Source: Plantactinospora mayteni
GTDB taxonomy: Bacteria > Actinomycetota > Actinomycetes > Mycobacteriales > Micromonosporaceae
Length of the DNA stretch: 64,000 nt
NCBI RefSeq assembly: GCF_016862935.1
Contig: NZ_BONX01000029.1
Coordinates: forward strand, 31,592-95,591
Direction of reading: 5' to 3'
This document shows, in pieces, positions 25,680 through 34,016 of the stretch; the first letter of the stretch is position 1, and each line of letters begins with the position of its first letter. Below the pieces are notes generated by a model. It ran no database searches. It saw only the letters and a list, made by a program, of their open reading frames with translations, and was not told the origin of the DNA. The translations under genes were made by a program, and so were the position numbers.

Positions 25680-26595
25680 CGGGCTGAGCGCCGGGGCCGT
25701 CGCGCGGCGGCTCGGCATCGCCGTCACCACCCTGCGGAGCTGGCACCAGCGGTACGGGCTGGGCCCGAGCCGGCACGTGCCGGGTCAGCACCGGCGGTAC
25801 AGCGTCGAGGATCTGGACCGGCTGGACGTGATGCGCCGGTTGACCGCCGAGGGGATCGCCCCGGCCGAGGCGGCGCACTGGGCGCGCCGAGGTGGCGTAC
25901 CCGAGGAGGAGCCGGACCGGGACGGGCCGTTGCCGGCGCGGACCGGCGGAGGCACGGTGATCGCGGTCGGCCCCGCCGGCCCGGCGGCCCGAGGCCTGGC
26001 CCGGGCGGCGATGCGACTCGACCCGCTGGCGATGCGCGCGGGCATCGGCTCGGCGATCGACGCCGACGGGGTGGTCGCGACCTGGGACCGGATGCTCCGG
26101 CCGGTGCTGGTCGGCATCGGCGAACGGCACGCCGCCAGCGCGGCGTTCATCGAGGTGGAGCACCTGCTGTCCCGCTGCGTGTCGGAGGCGCTGGCGGCGG
26201 TACCCCGGCCGCCGGCCGCCGGTTCGCCACCCCAGATCCTGCTCTCCTGCGCCGACGAGGAGCAGCACAGCCTGCCGCTGGAGGCGCTCGCCGCCGCGCT
26301 CGCCGAGGTCGGTGTGCACTGCCGGCTGCTCGGCGCGCGGGTGCCGGTGACTGCCCTGGTCGACGCCGTGGGCCGGACCGCCCCGCAGGCCGTGGTGGTC
26401 TGGTCGCACCGGCCGGCGACCGGCGACCCGGCCCAGCTCAGCACGGTACGGGCCGGCAGTTGGCCGCCGCCGCTGCTGGTCGCCGCCGGCCCCGGCTGGC
26501 CGCCCGACCTGCTGCCTCCCGGGGTACGCAGCCCGGCGAGCCTGGCCGAGGCGCTGACGATGCTGCGGGACGTACCCGCATCTTCGGGGCGCTGA
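25669..26595 (+). CDS. MerR-family regulator with cobalamin-binding-like C-terminus (LitR/CarH type)
   Basis: A 308-residue regulator. The MerR helix-turn-helix is at residues 1-70 (GAVARRLGIAVTTLRSWHQR). The C-terminal part resembles the B12-binding region of light-sensing CarH/LitR repressors. In the helical subdomain the EH pair is present (Glu164-His165), but the Trp normally nine residues before it is His154. In the Rossmann part Glu198-Gln-His200-Ser-Leu-Pro203 stands for ExHxxG, so the His ligand is kept and Gly is Pro. The gene overlaps idi by 11 bases. It likely controls the carotenoid genes; B12 use is uncertain. Confidence 0.8.
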   Translation: MADDGLSAGAVARRLGIAVTTLRSWHQRYGLGPSRHVPGQHRRYSVEDLDRLDVMRRLTAEGIAPAEAAHWARRGGVPEEEPDRDGPLPARTGGGTVIAVGPAGPAARGLARAAMRLDPLAMRAGIGSAIDADGVVATWDRMLRPVLVGIGERHAASAAFIEVEHLLSRCVSEALAAVPRPPAAGSPPQILLSCADEEQHSLPLEALAAALAEVGVHCRLLGARVPVTALVDAVGRTAPQAVVVWSHRPATGDPAQLSTVRAGSWPPPLLVAAGPGWPPDLLPPGVRSPASLAEALTMLRDVPASSGR

Positions 26596-26687
26596 CCCGG
26601 CTACCGAGCATTCGGGACATCGCTTCCGTACCGACTCTCCGCTAACGTGGGGCAGCCGTAACCCGAAAACCCCTCGGGAGCCGCTCG

Positions 26688-27485
26688 ATGACCCGACGCA
26701 CGGCGCTCGCCGCCGGCCTCGCCCTGTTGCTGCTGCTGGCCACCGGTTGCGCGAACGAGAAGCCGGTTCCGACCAGGTCACCACTGCCCTATCCGTCGAT
26801 TCCCCAGGTGACCGCGACGGCTGCGCCCACACCGACGCCGCCAGCGGCCACACCGGCGACGCCGACCCGGAAGCCGGCCGCCCGGGGCACCGTCGGCCCG
26901 CTGAACACCCAGCGGCTGACCGGGACCCGCGCGGTCGCGCTGACCTTCGACGACGGCCCGCACCCGGAGTGGACGCCGGGGGTACTCGACCAGCTCCGCA
27001 AGGCCGGGGTCCAGGCCACCTTCTGCGTGGTGGGGGTGAAGGTCCGCAAATACCCGTCGCTGGTACGCCGGATCGCGCGCGAGGGGCACACGCTCTGCAA
27101 CCACAGTTGGCAGCACGATCTCAAGCTGGGCAAGCGGAAGGCGGCACAGATCCGGGACGACCTGGAGCGGACCAACCGGGAGATCCAGCGGGCGGTGCCC
27201 GGGGCCAAGGTCCCGTACTACCGCCAGCCCGGCGGCAAGTGGACCTCGTCGGTTGTCGCGGTCTCCAAGTCCCTCGGCATGAAGCCGCTGCACTGGGACG
27301 TCGACCCGGCGGACTGGGACGACACCAGCAGCGCGGAGATCAGCCGACGGATCGCCAAGCAGGCCCGCCCCGGTTCGATCGTGCTGCTGCACGACGGCGG
27401 CGGTGATCGAAGTCGCACCCTCGGCGCCTGCCCCCAGGTGATCAGCTCACTGAAGCGGAAGTACGGGCTAACCCGGCTGCGGTGA
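26688..27485 (+). CDS. Polysaccharide deacetylase lipoprotein (NodB domain)
   Basis: A 265-residue surface lipoprotein. The signal peptide ends in a lipobox with Cys at about residue 21 (LLATGC). After a Thr/Pro-rich linker comes the NodB catalytic domain, with VALTFDDGPHPEWTP (catalytic and metal Asp), HTLCNHSWQHDL (metal His) and VPYYRQPGGKW. Family members remove acetyl groups from peptidoglycan or chitin-type sugars. It is monocistronic and ends upstream of the tRNA genes. Confidence 0.9.
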   Translation: MTRRTALAAGLALLLLLATGCANEKPVPTRSPLPYPSIPQVTATAAPTPTPPAATPATPTRKPAARGTVGPLNTQRLTGTRAVALTFDDGPHPEWTPGVLDQLRKAGVQATFCVVGVKVRKYPSLVRRIAREGHTLCNHSWQHDLKLGKRKAAQIRDDLERTNREIQRAVPGAKVPYYRQPGGKWTSSVVAVSKSLGMKPLHWDVDPADWDDTSSAEISRRIAKQARPGSIVLLHDGGGDRSRTLGACPQVISSLKRKYGLTRLR

Positions 27486-27623
27486 GGTGCTTTAGGGTAG
27501 TTTGTCCGGTCGGCAATACCGGTTTGGTCGGGCGGCTGGCCATCACGTATGCTTTCGGAGCCTCCGGCGGGGCCGGATGGGAGCACAGCCGCTGAAGTTG
27601 TCATGTGCAATGATGGCGGGGCC

Positions 27624-27696
27624 GCCCTCATCGTCTAGCGGCCCAGGACGCCGCCCTTTCAAGGCGGTAGCACGGGTTCGAATCCCGTTGGGGGCA
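27624..27696 (+). tRNA. tRNA-Glu (TTC)
   Basis: A full cloverleaf can be drawn. The acceptor arm GCCCTCA pairs with TGGGGGC (one G-T pair), the anticodon loop CTTTCAA gives TTC, and the T-arm is CACGGGTTCGAATCCCGT. The 3' CCA is not encoded. Confidence 0.93.
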
Positions 27697-27731
27697 CGAT
27701 CCCGGTTTCGGCCGGGAAGTAGTAGGAGCAA

Positions 27732-27805
27732 GGTCCTGTGGAGCAGTTGGAGTGCTCGCCGCCCTGTCAAGGCGGAGGTCGCGGGTTCAAGTCCCGTCAG
27801 GACCG
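27732..27805 (+). tRNA. tRNA-Asp (GTC)
   Basis: Acceptor GGTCCTG pairs with CAGGACC, the anticodon loop is CTGTCAA (GTC), and the T-arm is GCGGGTTCAAGTCCCGT. The discriminator base is G. CCA is not encoded. Confidence 0.93.
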
Positions 27806-27910
27806 CCAGCGCCGCTCGCCGCGCGTGTGCAACGCGCGGCGTTCTGCGTTCGGAGCAGGTTACCCAGGGCGGCAGCGGGCCGGTCACCCAGGTAACATGA
27901 GCCGAGACCC

Positions 27911-27984
27911 GGCCAGGTAGCTCAGTTGGTACGAGCGTCCGACTGAAAATCGGAAGGTCGGCGGTTCGACCCCGCCCCTGGCCA
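27911..27984 (+). tRNA. tRNA-Phe (GAA)
   Basis: Acceptor GGCCAGG pairs with CCTGGCC, the anticodon loop CTGAAAA gives GAA, and the T-arm is GGCGGTTCGACCCCGCC. CCA is not encoded. A HicB-like gene lies 82 bases downstream. Confidence 0.93.
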
Positions 27985-28066
27985 CATAGCCTTTCGCCGG
28001 GCTATCAGAGCGCCTACCAGCGGAAACGCAGGTGGGCGTTCTTCTTTCCGGGAACAGGCTCGGCGC

Positions 28067-28498
28067 GTGGACAGTTGGTGGCCGATTAGTGTTCCGGAGA
28101 TCAAGGGAGTGCACTCACAGGCGCGGCGCCTGGGCCAGGTTGAGGCAATGGCACGCGACGCCATCGCTCTCTTCTTGGACGTCTCCCCGAAGAGCTTCGG
28201 GGTGCATGTAGAGCCCGAATTGAGCGAGGAGGTGGTCGACGCTCGCCTCGCCCGCGCCGAACTGATCAAGGCACAGCAGCGAGCGGACGAAGCCACCAAA
28301 CGGGCACTCCGGAAGCTACTTGCTGCGAACCTGTCGGTCCGAGAAGCCGCCGATCTGGTCGGAGTGTCGCCGGGTCGAGTCTCGCAATTGGTGCCAAGCA
28401 GGAAGACCGCTGGCCCGGCCAAGACAGCGCCGAAGCGAGCCAGCCGGGGCAAGAAGGCATCCTCTGCCGCAGCTCCACGTCAGCCTGCCGGGGTCTAG
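28067..28498 (+). CDS. HicB-like protein with C-terminal helix-turn-helix, N-terminus possibly truncated
   Basis: A 143-residue protein. WWPISVPEIKGVHSQARRL, then EAMARDAIALFLDV, matches the HicB antitoxin fold. A helix-turn-helix follows (LSVREAADLVGVSPGRVSQL), then a Lys/Ala-rich tail. HicB proteins usually carry a first strand of about ten residues before the Trp pair; it is missing here because the frame begins at the GTG. No HicA toxin gene is nearby. The DNA is visibly less GC-rich than its neighbours and lies right after tRNA-Phe, which suggests acquired sequence. A stand-alone regulatory role is possible. Confidence 0.65.
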   Translation: MDSWWPISVPEIKGVHSQARRLGQVEAMARDAIALFLDVSPKSFGVHVEPELSEEVVDARLARAELIKAQQRADEATKRALRKLLAANLSVREAADLVGVSPGRVSQLVPSRKTAGPAKTAPKRASRGKKASSAAAPRQPAGV

Positions 28499-28780
28499 GC
28501 ACAGCGAGACGCTGGTTCGCTCGGCTCCGCTGGGCGGACCGAACGGATGCGACCACCGCCGGTACGTCCGGTCTCCGTTCCGCCTGACCGCCACCCTCAC
28601 TCGGCACCGGGCGAGCTACAGGTGGCTGGCCGGTCCGCCGCCCGAACAGGACGATCCGAGGCGCCGGACGCACGGCCGAGTACCACCGGCTGACTCCTCG
28701 ACCGGAGGCCGGACGGTCGGCCGCCGGTCAGACCCGATCAAGCGCTATCCGGAGCGTAGGCGCGGCGCAACACTGCGACG

Positions 28781-29446
28781 ATGTCGTATCCACCGCCACC
28801 GCAGGACCCCTGGGACCGGCAACCGCCACCAGCCGTCCCGGGCCAGCAACCGGTCCACCAACCACGCCCGCCCCGGCCGGGGCGGCAACCCCGCAAGCTC
28901 ACCGGCGCACAGCAGCTCGGTGTCGCCGTACTCGGCCTCGTCGTGCTCGCCTGCTGCGGTACCTCGGTCATCTCCGCGCTCACCCCGGACAACGACGGCG
29001 ACGCCGACCGGGAGCCGGCGGCGGCCCAGGGCACCAGCCAACCGACCACGGCACCGCCGGTCGTGGTGACCAGCGCGCCCGAACCCACCCCGCCGGCCAC
29101 CACCGCCGCCGCACCTCCGCCACCGAAGCCAACCAGCAAGGCCCCGCCGAAGCCGGTCTACTACAAGAACTGTTCGGCCGTACGCGACGCCGGCAAGGCG
29201 CCGCTGCGCAGAGGCCAGCCCGGCTACCGCGCGGGGCTGGACCGCGACGGCGACGGTCGCGCCTGCGAGTCGGCCGAGGGCCCGGCGCCCGGCACCGGGG
29301 ACGACGAGGACGACGGCGGGTCGTCGTCGGTCCACTACAAGAACTGCGCCGCTGTACGGGCCGCCGGTGCCGCCCCCATCCGCAGGGGCGAACCCGGCTA
29401 CGGCCGCCACCTCGACCGCGACGGTGACGGCATCGGCTGCGAGTGA
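28781..29446 (+). CDS. Membrane-anchored protein with two Excalibur domains
   Basis: A 221-residue protein. A Pro/Gln-rich cytoplasmic N-terminus is followed by one membrane helix (LGVAVLGLVVLACCGTSVIS), a Thr/Pro-rich stalk and two tandem Excalibur domains, each about 36 residues. Each contains YKNCxAVR, and ends with LDRDGDGxxCE (a calcium-binding loop). The first reads LDRDGDGRACE, the second LDRDGDGIGCE. Excalibur domains occur on extracellular proteins in actinobacteria and bacilli. The function is unknown. A strong terminator hairpin starts ten bases after the stop. Confidence 0.87.
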   Translation: MSYPPPPQDPWDRQPPPAVPGQQPVHQPRPPRPGRQPRKLTGAQQLGVAVLGLVVLACCGTSVISALTPDNDGDADREPAAAQGTSQPTTAPPVVVTSAPEPTPPATTAAAPPPPKPTSKAPPKPVYYKNCSAVRDAGKAPLRRGQPGYRAGLDRDGDGRACESAEGPAPGTGDDEDDGGSSSVHYKNCAAVRAAGAAPIRRGEPGYGRHLDRDGDGIGCE

Positions 29447-29455
29447 CTGCCGAGT

Positions 29456-29494
29456 ACGTGGCGTCTGGCCGGCCAGTACCGGCCAACGCCACGT
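29456..29494 (+). terminator. Terminator hairpin after the Excalibur gene
   Basis: ACGTGGCGT (29456-29464) pairs with ACGCCACGT (29486-29494), and TGGCCGG with CCGGCCA inside it, around a 6-base loop; one C is unpaired. A second hairpin (29493-29501 with 29515-29523) overlaps its end. Confidence 0.75.
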
Positions 29495-29745
29495 GCCGCC
29501 CTGCTCAGCCGCCGGGGCGGCACGGCAAAGGAGTCAGGTGAGGTCGTTGGCGGGTACCCCGGGTCTCCCTCCCACCGCCGTCGCCGGGGGCGGGTCGGTC
29601 GACCCGCTCGGACAGCGTTTCCCGTCGATGCCAGTTGCGCGTGCCGGTCTGACCGTCCATTGATGATCTACCGCTCGGCGCAGGGATCGACCGCCCGCCG
29701 ATGCAAGGATGCGCAGCTCAACAGCAGCCGGTATGGTCCCGGCGT

Positions 29746-30267
29746 ATGGGACAGGAGACTACGAACGCCTCCGACATCCAGCAGGCCACGACCGCGTACT
29801 CGGTGCGCAGCAGCCTCCGTGTCCCGGGCCCGGCCGACCGCGCTTTCGCCGTCTTCACCGAGCGTCTCGCCGACTGGTGGGTGAAGGAATACACCTGGTC
29901 CGGCCCGCAGCAGTTGGCCAAACTCGGCATCGAGCCCGGCAGCGGCGGCATGTTATACGAGATCGGCCCGCACGGGTTCCGCGCCGACTGGGGGCGGGTG
30001 CTGGACTGGCAGCCGCCCCGTCGTCTGGTGTTCAACTGGCAGATCGGCCCGGACCGCGCCCCGGTGCCGGATCCGGCCCGGAGCAGTGTGGTGGAGGCCC
30101 GGTTCGCCCCGCAGGCCGACGGGACCACCCTGGTCGACGTGGAACACCGCGACTTCGACCGGCACGGCGAGGCCGCCGAGGGCTACCGCGAGGCGCTCAC
30201 CGCCGGCTGGTACGAACTGCTCTCCCGGTACGCGGCAGCCGTCGAGGACACCGTCGTGCAGGACTGA
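29746..30267 (+). CDS. SRPBCC/AHSA1-type protein
   Basis: A 173-residue protein of the START-like fold. Typical segments are YSVRSSLRVPGPADRAFAVF, ADWWVKEYTW, and the AHSA1 signature around GRVLDWQPPRRLVFNWQIGP, followed by VEHRDFDRHG. Related proteins bind small hydrophobic ligands or act as co-chaperones. The ATG at 29746 is chosen; an upstream in-frame ATG at 29701 adds 15 residues with no family likeness. The function is not known. Confidence 0.8.
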   Translation: MGQETTNASDIQQATTAYSVRSSLRVPGPADRAFAVFTERLADWWVKEYTWSGPQQLAKLGIEPGSGGMLYEIGPHGFRADWGRVLDWQPPRRLVFNWQIGPDRAPVPDPARSSVVEARFAPQADGTTLVDVEHRDFDRHGEAAEGYREALTAGWYELLSRYAAAVEDTVVQD

Positions 30268-30426
30268 CGGTCGCACAGGACCGAGGCTCCCACTCACACC
30301 CCCCGTCGGCGGTTTGGCGCCCCGGCGCCGCAAGTCTTGGCTGGCCCGGCGGGCGGGCGGGTTCGGTCGGGCTTGGGGGGCGTCGGTGGCTGTCCTCAGG
30401 GGCGGCGATGGTGGGGAATCGGCCGG

Positions 30427-31137
30427 TCAGGCCGGGGAGAGCGGGGTGGACCGACCGGAGCGCAGTCCGGTACCGCCGAGGTCGGCCCGCTGGCCCGCCG
30501 CCGCGCCCTGCTCCAGGCCGCCGCCGAGCAGCCTGCGGGGTGCGGCGGTACGCAGTCGTGGGTAGGTCTCGGCGAGGCGCCGGTCGACCCGGTCCGACCG
30601 GTCGGCGAGGACCAGGGCCACCGAGGGGGTACCGGACGGAGCTGCCGAGGCGGCGGCTGCCTCGGCCCGGCGCAACCGCCCGGCGACCGCCGTGGCGAAG
30701 CCGGCCAGCCAGGACCGGCGGAACGCGGCCGGATGGTCGCCCGGGGGCACCGGCGCGACCGAGATCCCGTGCGCGGCCTGCACCAGCAGCGAGGTGAAGA
30801 GCACCTCCACCCGTTCCAGGTCGCTGGCGAAGCCGAACAGGTGCATGACGAACCCGCTGCCGCCGCGTCGGCGTACCGAGCGGCACCGCAGGGCGTCGGC
30901 GACCCCGGCCAGTAGGCCCGTCTTGTCCAGGGCGTACGGGGCGGGGATGTCGACGATCCGGTCGCCGACCGGGTCGGTACCCGGGTCACGGGCGGCGAGC
31001 AGCGCCCGGTCCACCCCGTACCGGGCGATCAGCTCGGTCGCCTTGGCGGTGAACGCCTCGGCCTCGGCCGGTGTGCAGGCCGGGTCCTCCGCCTTGGCCA
31101 GCAGCTTGCGGACCTTGCTGAGCATCGCGTCGGACAT
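30427..31137 (-). CDS. DUF2786 domain protein
   Basis: A 236-residue protein starting MSDAMLSKVRKLLAKAEDPA, with the DUF2786 pattern (helical start, then STPAEAEAFTAKATELIARYGV-like sequence) in the first 45 residues. The remainder, about 180 residues, includes FVMHLFGFASDLERVEVLFTS and is conserved in actinobacterial relatives. Function is unknown; the domain also occurs in phage-related proteins. ATG at 31137 is clear. The last residues are a Gly/Ala/Pro tail. Confidence 0.8.
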   Translation of the reverse strand: MSDAMLSKVRKLLAKAEDPACTPAEAEAFTAKATELIARYGVDRALLAARDPGTDPVGDRIVDIPAPYALDKTGLLAGVADALRCRSVRRRGGSGFVMHLFGFASDLERVEVLFTSLLVQAAHGISVAPVPPGDHPAAFRRSWLAGFATAVAGRLRRAEAAAASAAPSGTPSVALVLADRSDRVDRRLAETYPRLRTAAPRRLLGGGLEQGAAAGQRADLGGTGLRSGRSTPLSPA

Positions 31138-31273
31138 GCACCAGAGCTATCACACCGCCCGGGCTGTTGAGGTGTCACACCGATCCGACAGGTGAGCTGT
31201 CATACCGGTCGGGCGGGTGCCCCCCTGGACAAACCGGTTGAGGAGCATGCAAAGATGGACGTCGATGATAGGA

Positions 31274-31663
31274 CTATCCGGCACGGTGTCGCAGCGTCGC
31301 GACGGCCGACCCGGCGAGGGTGAGCAGGCATTCCGGCAACTGCCCGTCCGCGAGGGCGGCACCGAAGAGCGCCGCGCCCGTGTCACCGTCGGCGTTCGCG
31401 TACGCGCTGACGAACCGGGCCACCCAGCGCGCGTCGTAACCCGCCTCGTCGATGCCCGGGAAGTCGAGGGTCCAGGCGCCCCGGGGCACACCGTCGCCGA
31501 CCATGGTGGCGGCGAGGCACCAGGCCACCTCGTACGCACCGGCGACCCCGGACCGGTCGACCACCGCGTCGAACGTGCCGACCACGCCGTCGCTGTCACC
31601 GACCAGCGCGGAGCTGAGCACCGCGGTGGCGTCATCCAGCGTCTCCTGCGGAACGTCCGTCAC
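31274..31663 (-). CDS. Hypothetical protein
   Basis: A 129-residue acidic, Ala/Gly/Val-rich protein with no domain I recognise. It begins VTDVPQETLDDATAVLSSAL if GTG at 31663 is the start. It contains two Trp-centred motifs, VAWCLAATM and ARWVARFVSAY. There is no signal peptide or membrane helix. It is transcribed divergently from the binding lipoprotein and shares its strand with the DUF2786 gene, so the two may be co-transcribed. Coding potential is judged good from codon bias. Confidence 0.55.
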   Translation of the reverse strand: MTDVPQETLDDATAVLSSALVGDSDGVVGTFDAVVDRSGVAGAYEVAWCLAATMVGDGVPRGAWTLDFPGIDEAGYDARWVARFVSAYANADGDTGAALFGAALADGQLPECLLTLAGSAVATLRHRAG

Positions 31664-31833
31664 GTGCGGAAGGGTATGCCGCCAGGTCAAGCAGCGTCCG
31701 ACAAACGGCATGAACGCTACCTATCCAGGATGTTAGGACCCCTCCGTCGGCAATTGGCGGTCGGCCGCGGGCGCGCGCCGAGAGCAGGCGCGCTAATCTG
31801 CGCAACGGATCTCCGGGGAGGAAGGACGACCCC

Positions 31834-33195
31834 ATGCTCGAATTCCGCGGCACCCGCCGCGCCGCTCTGTCCATCGCTGCGTGTGCGGCGCTGCTGCTGG
31901 CTGGCTGCGGTTCGGATGGCGACGGCGAGGCCGGGCAGGCCCAGCCGACCCAGGTCCGCCTGTACGGCACGGACGGCAACATGCAGAACTCCTTCAAGGG
32001 GGAGTTCGACCAGCAGACCGGTCTACTCAAGGGGATGAAGGGCACCACGCCACTCACCCCGCTCTCCGAGGACTTCAAGAACCGGCTGCTGAGGAAGGAT
32101 CCCAAGCTCTCCGACTTCCTCTACGCCGCCGAGTCGTACGACGCCGTCGCGATCAGCGCGATCGCCGCGCAGCTCGCCGGCTCGACCGCCCCGGCCGAGA
32201 TCGCCAAGCAGATCGTCGGGGTCACCACCGGCGGGGAGCGCTGCGACTCGATCGGCGACTGCCTGCGACTCGCCCGGCTCGGCACCGACGTCGCCTACCG
32301 GGGCGTCTCGCTGAACCGGGGCGGCTTCACCGACGTCGGCGAGCCCTCCACCGCGAGCTACGCCACCCTGCACTTCGGCAGCGACGAGCAGCTCGACAAC
32401 GGCAAGACCGAGTTCCTCGGCGCCGGTGACGAGTCCAAAGCCAGTGTCCAGAAGCCGCCGGCCGGCAAGAAGCAGACGAAGGAGGTCGAGGAGAGCAGCG
32501 GTGCGCCGCTGAAGCTCGGTGGCCTGCTGCCGCGCACCGGCGACCTGGCGCTGGCCTATCCGCCGATGGGTGCGGCCGTGGCACTGGCGGTCGACGAGAT
32601 CAACGCCGCCCAGGGCGTACTCGGCAAGCCGGTGGTCTGGGTCGACGGCGACGACGGCACCAACCCGGACACCGCGAAGGCGACCGTGGCGCAGCACGTC
32701 GCCAACGGGGTACACGTGATCATCGGGGCCGGTGCCTCCGGCATCTCCCGGGCGGTACTGCCGGACGTGATGGCCGCCGGTCTGGTGCTGTTCTCGCCGA
32801 GCAACACCGACGCCGGGCTCAGCACCTTTGACGACCAGGGGCTCTACTTCCGTACCGCCCCGTCGGACATCCTCCAGGGGCGGGCACTCGCCGACATGAT
32901 CCTGCGGGACGGGCCGAGCCGGATCGCCCTGGTCGCCCGGAAGGACTCGTACGGCGAGGGGCTCCAGGGCAACGTCCGGGCCGAGTTGGAACGGACCGGG
33001 CACGGCTCGGACCAGGTGCGGCTCTTCACCTACGACCCGCCGGCCACGCCCGACGCGCCGCCGGTGGACTTCGGCGGCGGCGCCCAGGAGATCAAGCAGT
33101 TCGGCGCCGACGCCATCCTGGTCATCGGCTTCGGCGAGTCGGCGAGGGTCATCGAGGCGCTCGCCGCCGCCGGGGTGAACATCCAACAGCAGTAA
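31834..33195 (+). CDS. Periplasmic-type ligand-binding lipoprotein with permuted lobes (Leu/Ile/Val-binding family)
   Basis: A 453-residue lipoprotein with signal peptide and lipobox LLAGC (Cys25). Residues about 40-190 resemble the C-terminal lobe of LivK-type proteins: VRLYGTDGNMQNSF, KGMKGTTPLTP, ESYDAVAISAIAAQLAGST. Residues 226-453 resemble the N-terminal lobe: LKLGGLLPRTGDLA, VDEINAAQGVLGKPVVWVDG, VIIGAGASGISRAVLPDV. In ordinary members the order is the reverse. A Lys/Gln/Glu-rich linker joins them. No permeases or ATPases are nearby, so it may be a free sensor. The last codons lie in a duplicated segment (33173-33221). Confidence 0.8.
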   Translation: MLEFRGTRRAALSIAACAALLLAGCGSDGDGEAGQAQPTQVRLYGTDGNMQNSFKGEFDQQTGLLKGMKGTTPLTPLSEDFKNRLLRKDPKLSDFLYAAESYDAVAISAIAAQLAGSTAPAEIAKQIVGVTTGGERCDSIGDCLRLARLGTDVAYRGVSLNRGGFTDVGEPSTASYATLHFGSDEQLDNGKTEFLGAGDESKASVQKPPAGKKQTKEVEESSGAPLKLGGLLPRTGDLALAYPPMGAAVALAVDEINAAQGVLGKPVVWVDGDDGTNPDTAKATVAQHVANGVHVIIGAGASGISRAVLPDVMAAGLVLFSPSNTDAGLSTFDDQGLYFRTAPSDILQGRALADMILRDGPSRIALVARKDSYGEGLQGNVRAELERTGHGSDQVRLFTYDPPATPDAPPVDFGGGAQEIKQFGADAILVIGFGESARVIEALAAAGVNIQQQ

Positions 33196-33221
33196 GCCTT
33201 GGGTGAACATCCAACAGCAGT
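33173..33221. repeat. Direct repeat across the stop of the binding lipoprotein
   Basis: A 21-base sequence at 33173-33193 recurs at 33201-33221 (period 28). The first copy encodes the last six residues of the protein and the first base of its TAA stop. The copies are identical. Confidence 0.85.
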
Positions 33222-33318
33222 GGGCCCCGGGTGGGCACCCCGGCGGCGACAGCCCGGTACGCGGCCGGAGTGGCACACTTCCGGGAGTCGCCGGGTGTGC
33301 TGGTCGGCCTAGCGTTAC

Positions 33319-33350
33319 CCCTGTGTCCGGCGGTCCCGTCGGACACAGGG
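33319..33350 (+). promoter_or_regulatory. Hairpin just before the 10-repeat protein
   Basis: CCCTGTGTCCG (33319-33329) and CGGACACAGGG (33340-33350) form a perfect 11-bp stem with a 10-base loop, ending 18 bases before the ATG and close to the ribosome binding site. It may be an operator dyad or a translation-controlling hairpin. Confidence 0.55.
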
Positions 33351-33368
33351 AGACCGGGGAGGTACGAC

Positions 33369-34016
33369 ATGAGCTACGACGGTGACCCCAGCGTGCTGGG
33401 CGACGCCCTGCCGGAGCACGAGCTGCCCGGCATAGACGACCAGCAGGGCTTCGGGCCGGCGGTGGACCTCTGCTCGGACCCGCTCTCCTCGGATCCGCTC
33501 GCGCTGGACCCGCCGGAGATCGTCGAGGAGCCCCCGCCGGTCACGTCCGTCGTGACGCACTACGCGGGCGGCATCACCGAGGTCGCCACCGACCTCGACG
33601 GCGACGGCTACGCCGAGCTGCTCGAGTTCGACGTCAACGGCGACCGGGTGGCCGACATCCGCTACCAGGACACCGACTGGGACGGCCGGCTGGACAGCGT
33701 CGAGCGGGACTCCAACCTGGACGGCCGGATCGACCAGGTGCTGGAGGACAACGACGGGGACGGCCGGATCGACTCGGTGGTCACCGACACGAACGGGGAC
33801 GGCGTGGTCGACCGGGTGGTCGCGGACACCGACTTCGACGGCCGGCCGGACACCTGGATGGTCGACAGCGACTTCGACGGGCGGCCGGACGAGATCCGGG
33901 TCGACTCCGACGGGGACGGTCGGGCCGACCGGCTGATGGTGGACACCGACCACGACGGCGTCGTGGACCAGGTCAACTACCTGGACCGGAAGACCAACCC
34001 GTACGTCACGAACTGA
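33369..34016 (+). CDS. Acidic protein made of ten 13-residue Asp/Gly repeats
   Basis: A 215-residue protein with no signal peptide or membrane helix. After about 73 acidic residues comes an array of ten exact 13-residue repeats, with consensus DxDxDGRxDxVxx. Examples are DTDFDGRPDTWMV and DSDGDGRADRLMV. The DxDxDG loop is the calcium-binding pattern of dockerin/EF-hand-like and thrombospondin type 3 repeats. GGGGAGG precedes the ATG at 33369. The next gene downstream encodes four repeats of the same length. A cytoplasmic calcium-binding or structural role is inferred; no known function is recognised. Confidence 0.8.
   Translation: MSYDGDPSVLGDALPEHELPGIDDQQGFGPAVDLCSDPLSSDPLALDPPEIVEEPPPVTSVVTHYAGGITEVATDLDGDGYAELLEFDVNGDRVADIRYQDTDWDGRLDSVERDSNLDGRIDQVLEDNDGDGRIDSVVTDTNGDGVVDRVVADTDFDGRPDTWMVDSDFDGRPDEIRVDSDGDGRADRLMVDTDHDGVVDQVNYLDRKTNPYVTN

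Noticed and set aside
28499..28780. A gene between the HicB-like and Excalibur genes
   Set aside because: Open frames here are short, Arg-rich and without a ribosome binding site; I see nothing to support in this 282-base stretch.
33173..33221. Truncation of the binding lipoprotein by the repeat
   Set aside because: The protein ends where a permuted N-terminal lobe would end, so the repeat did not need to remove anything.
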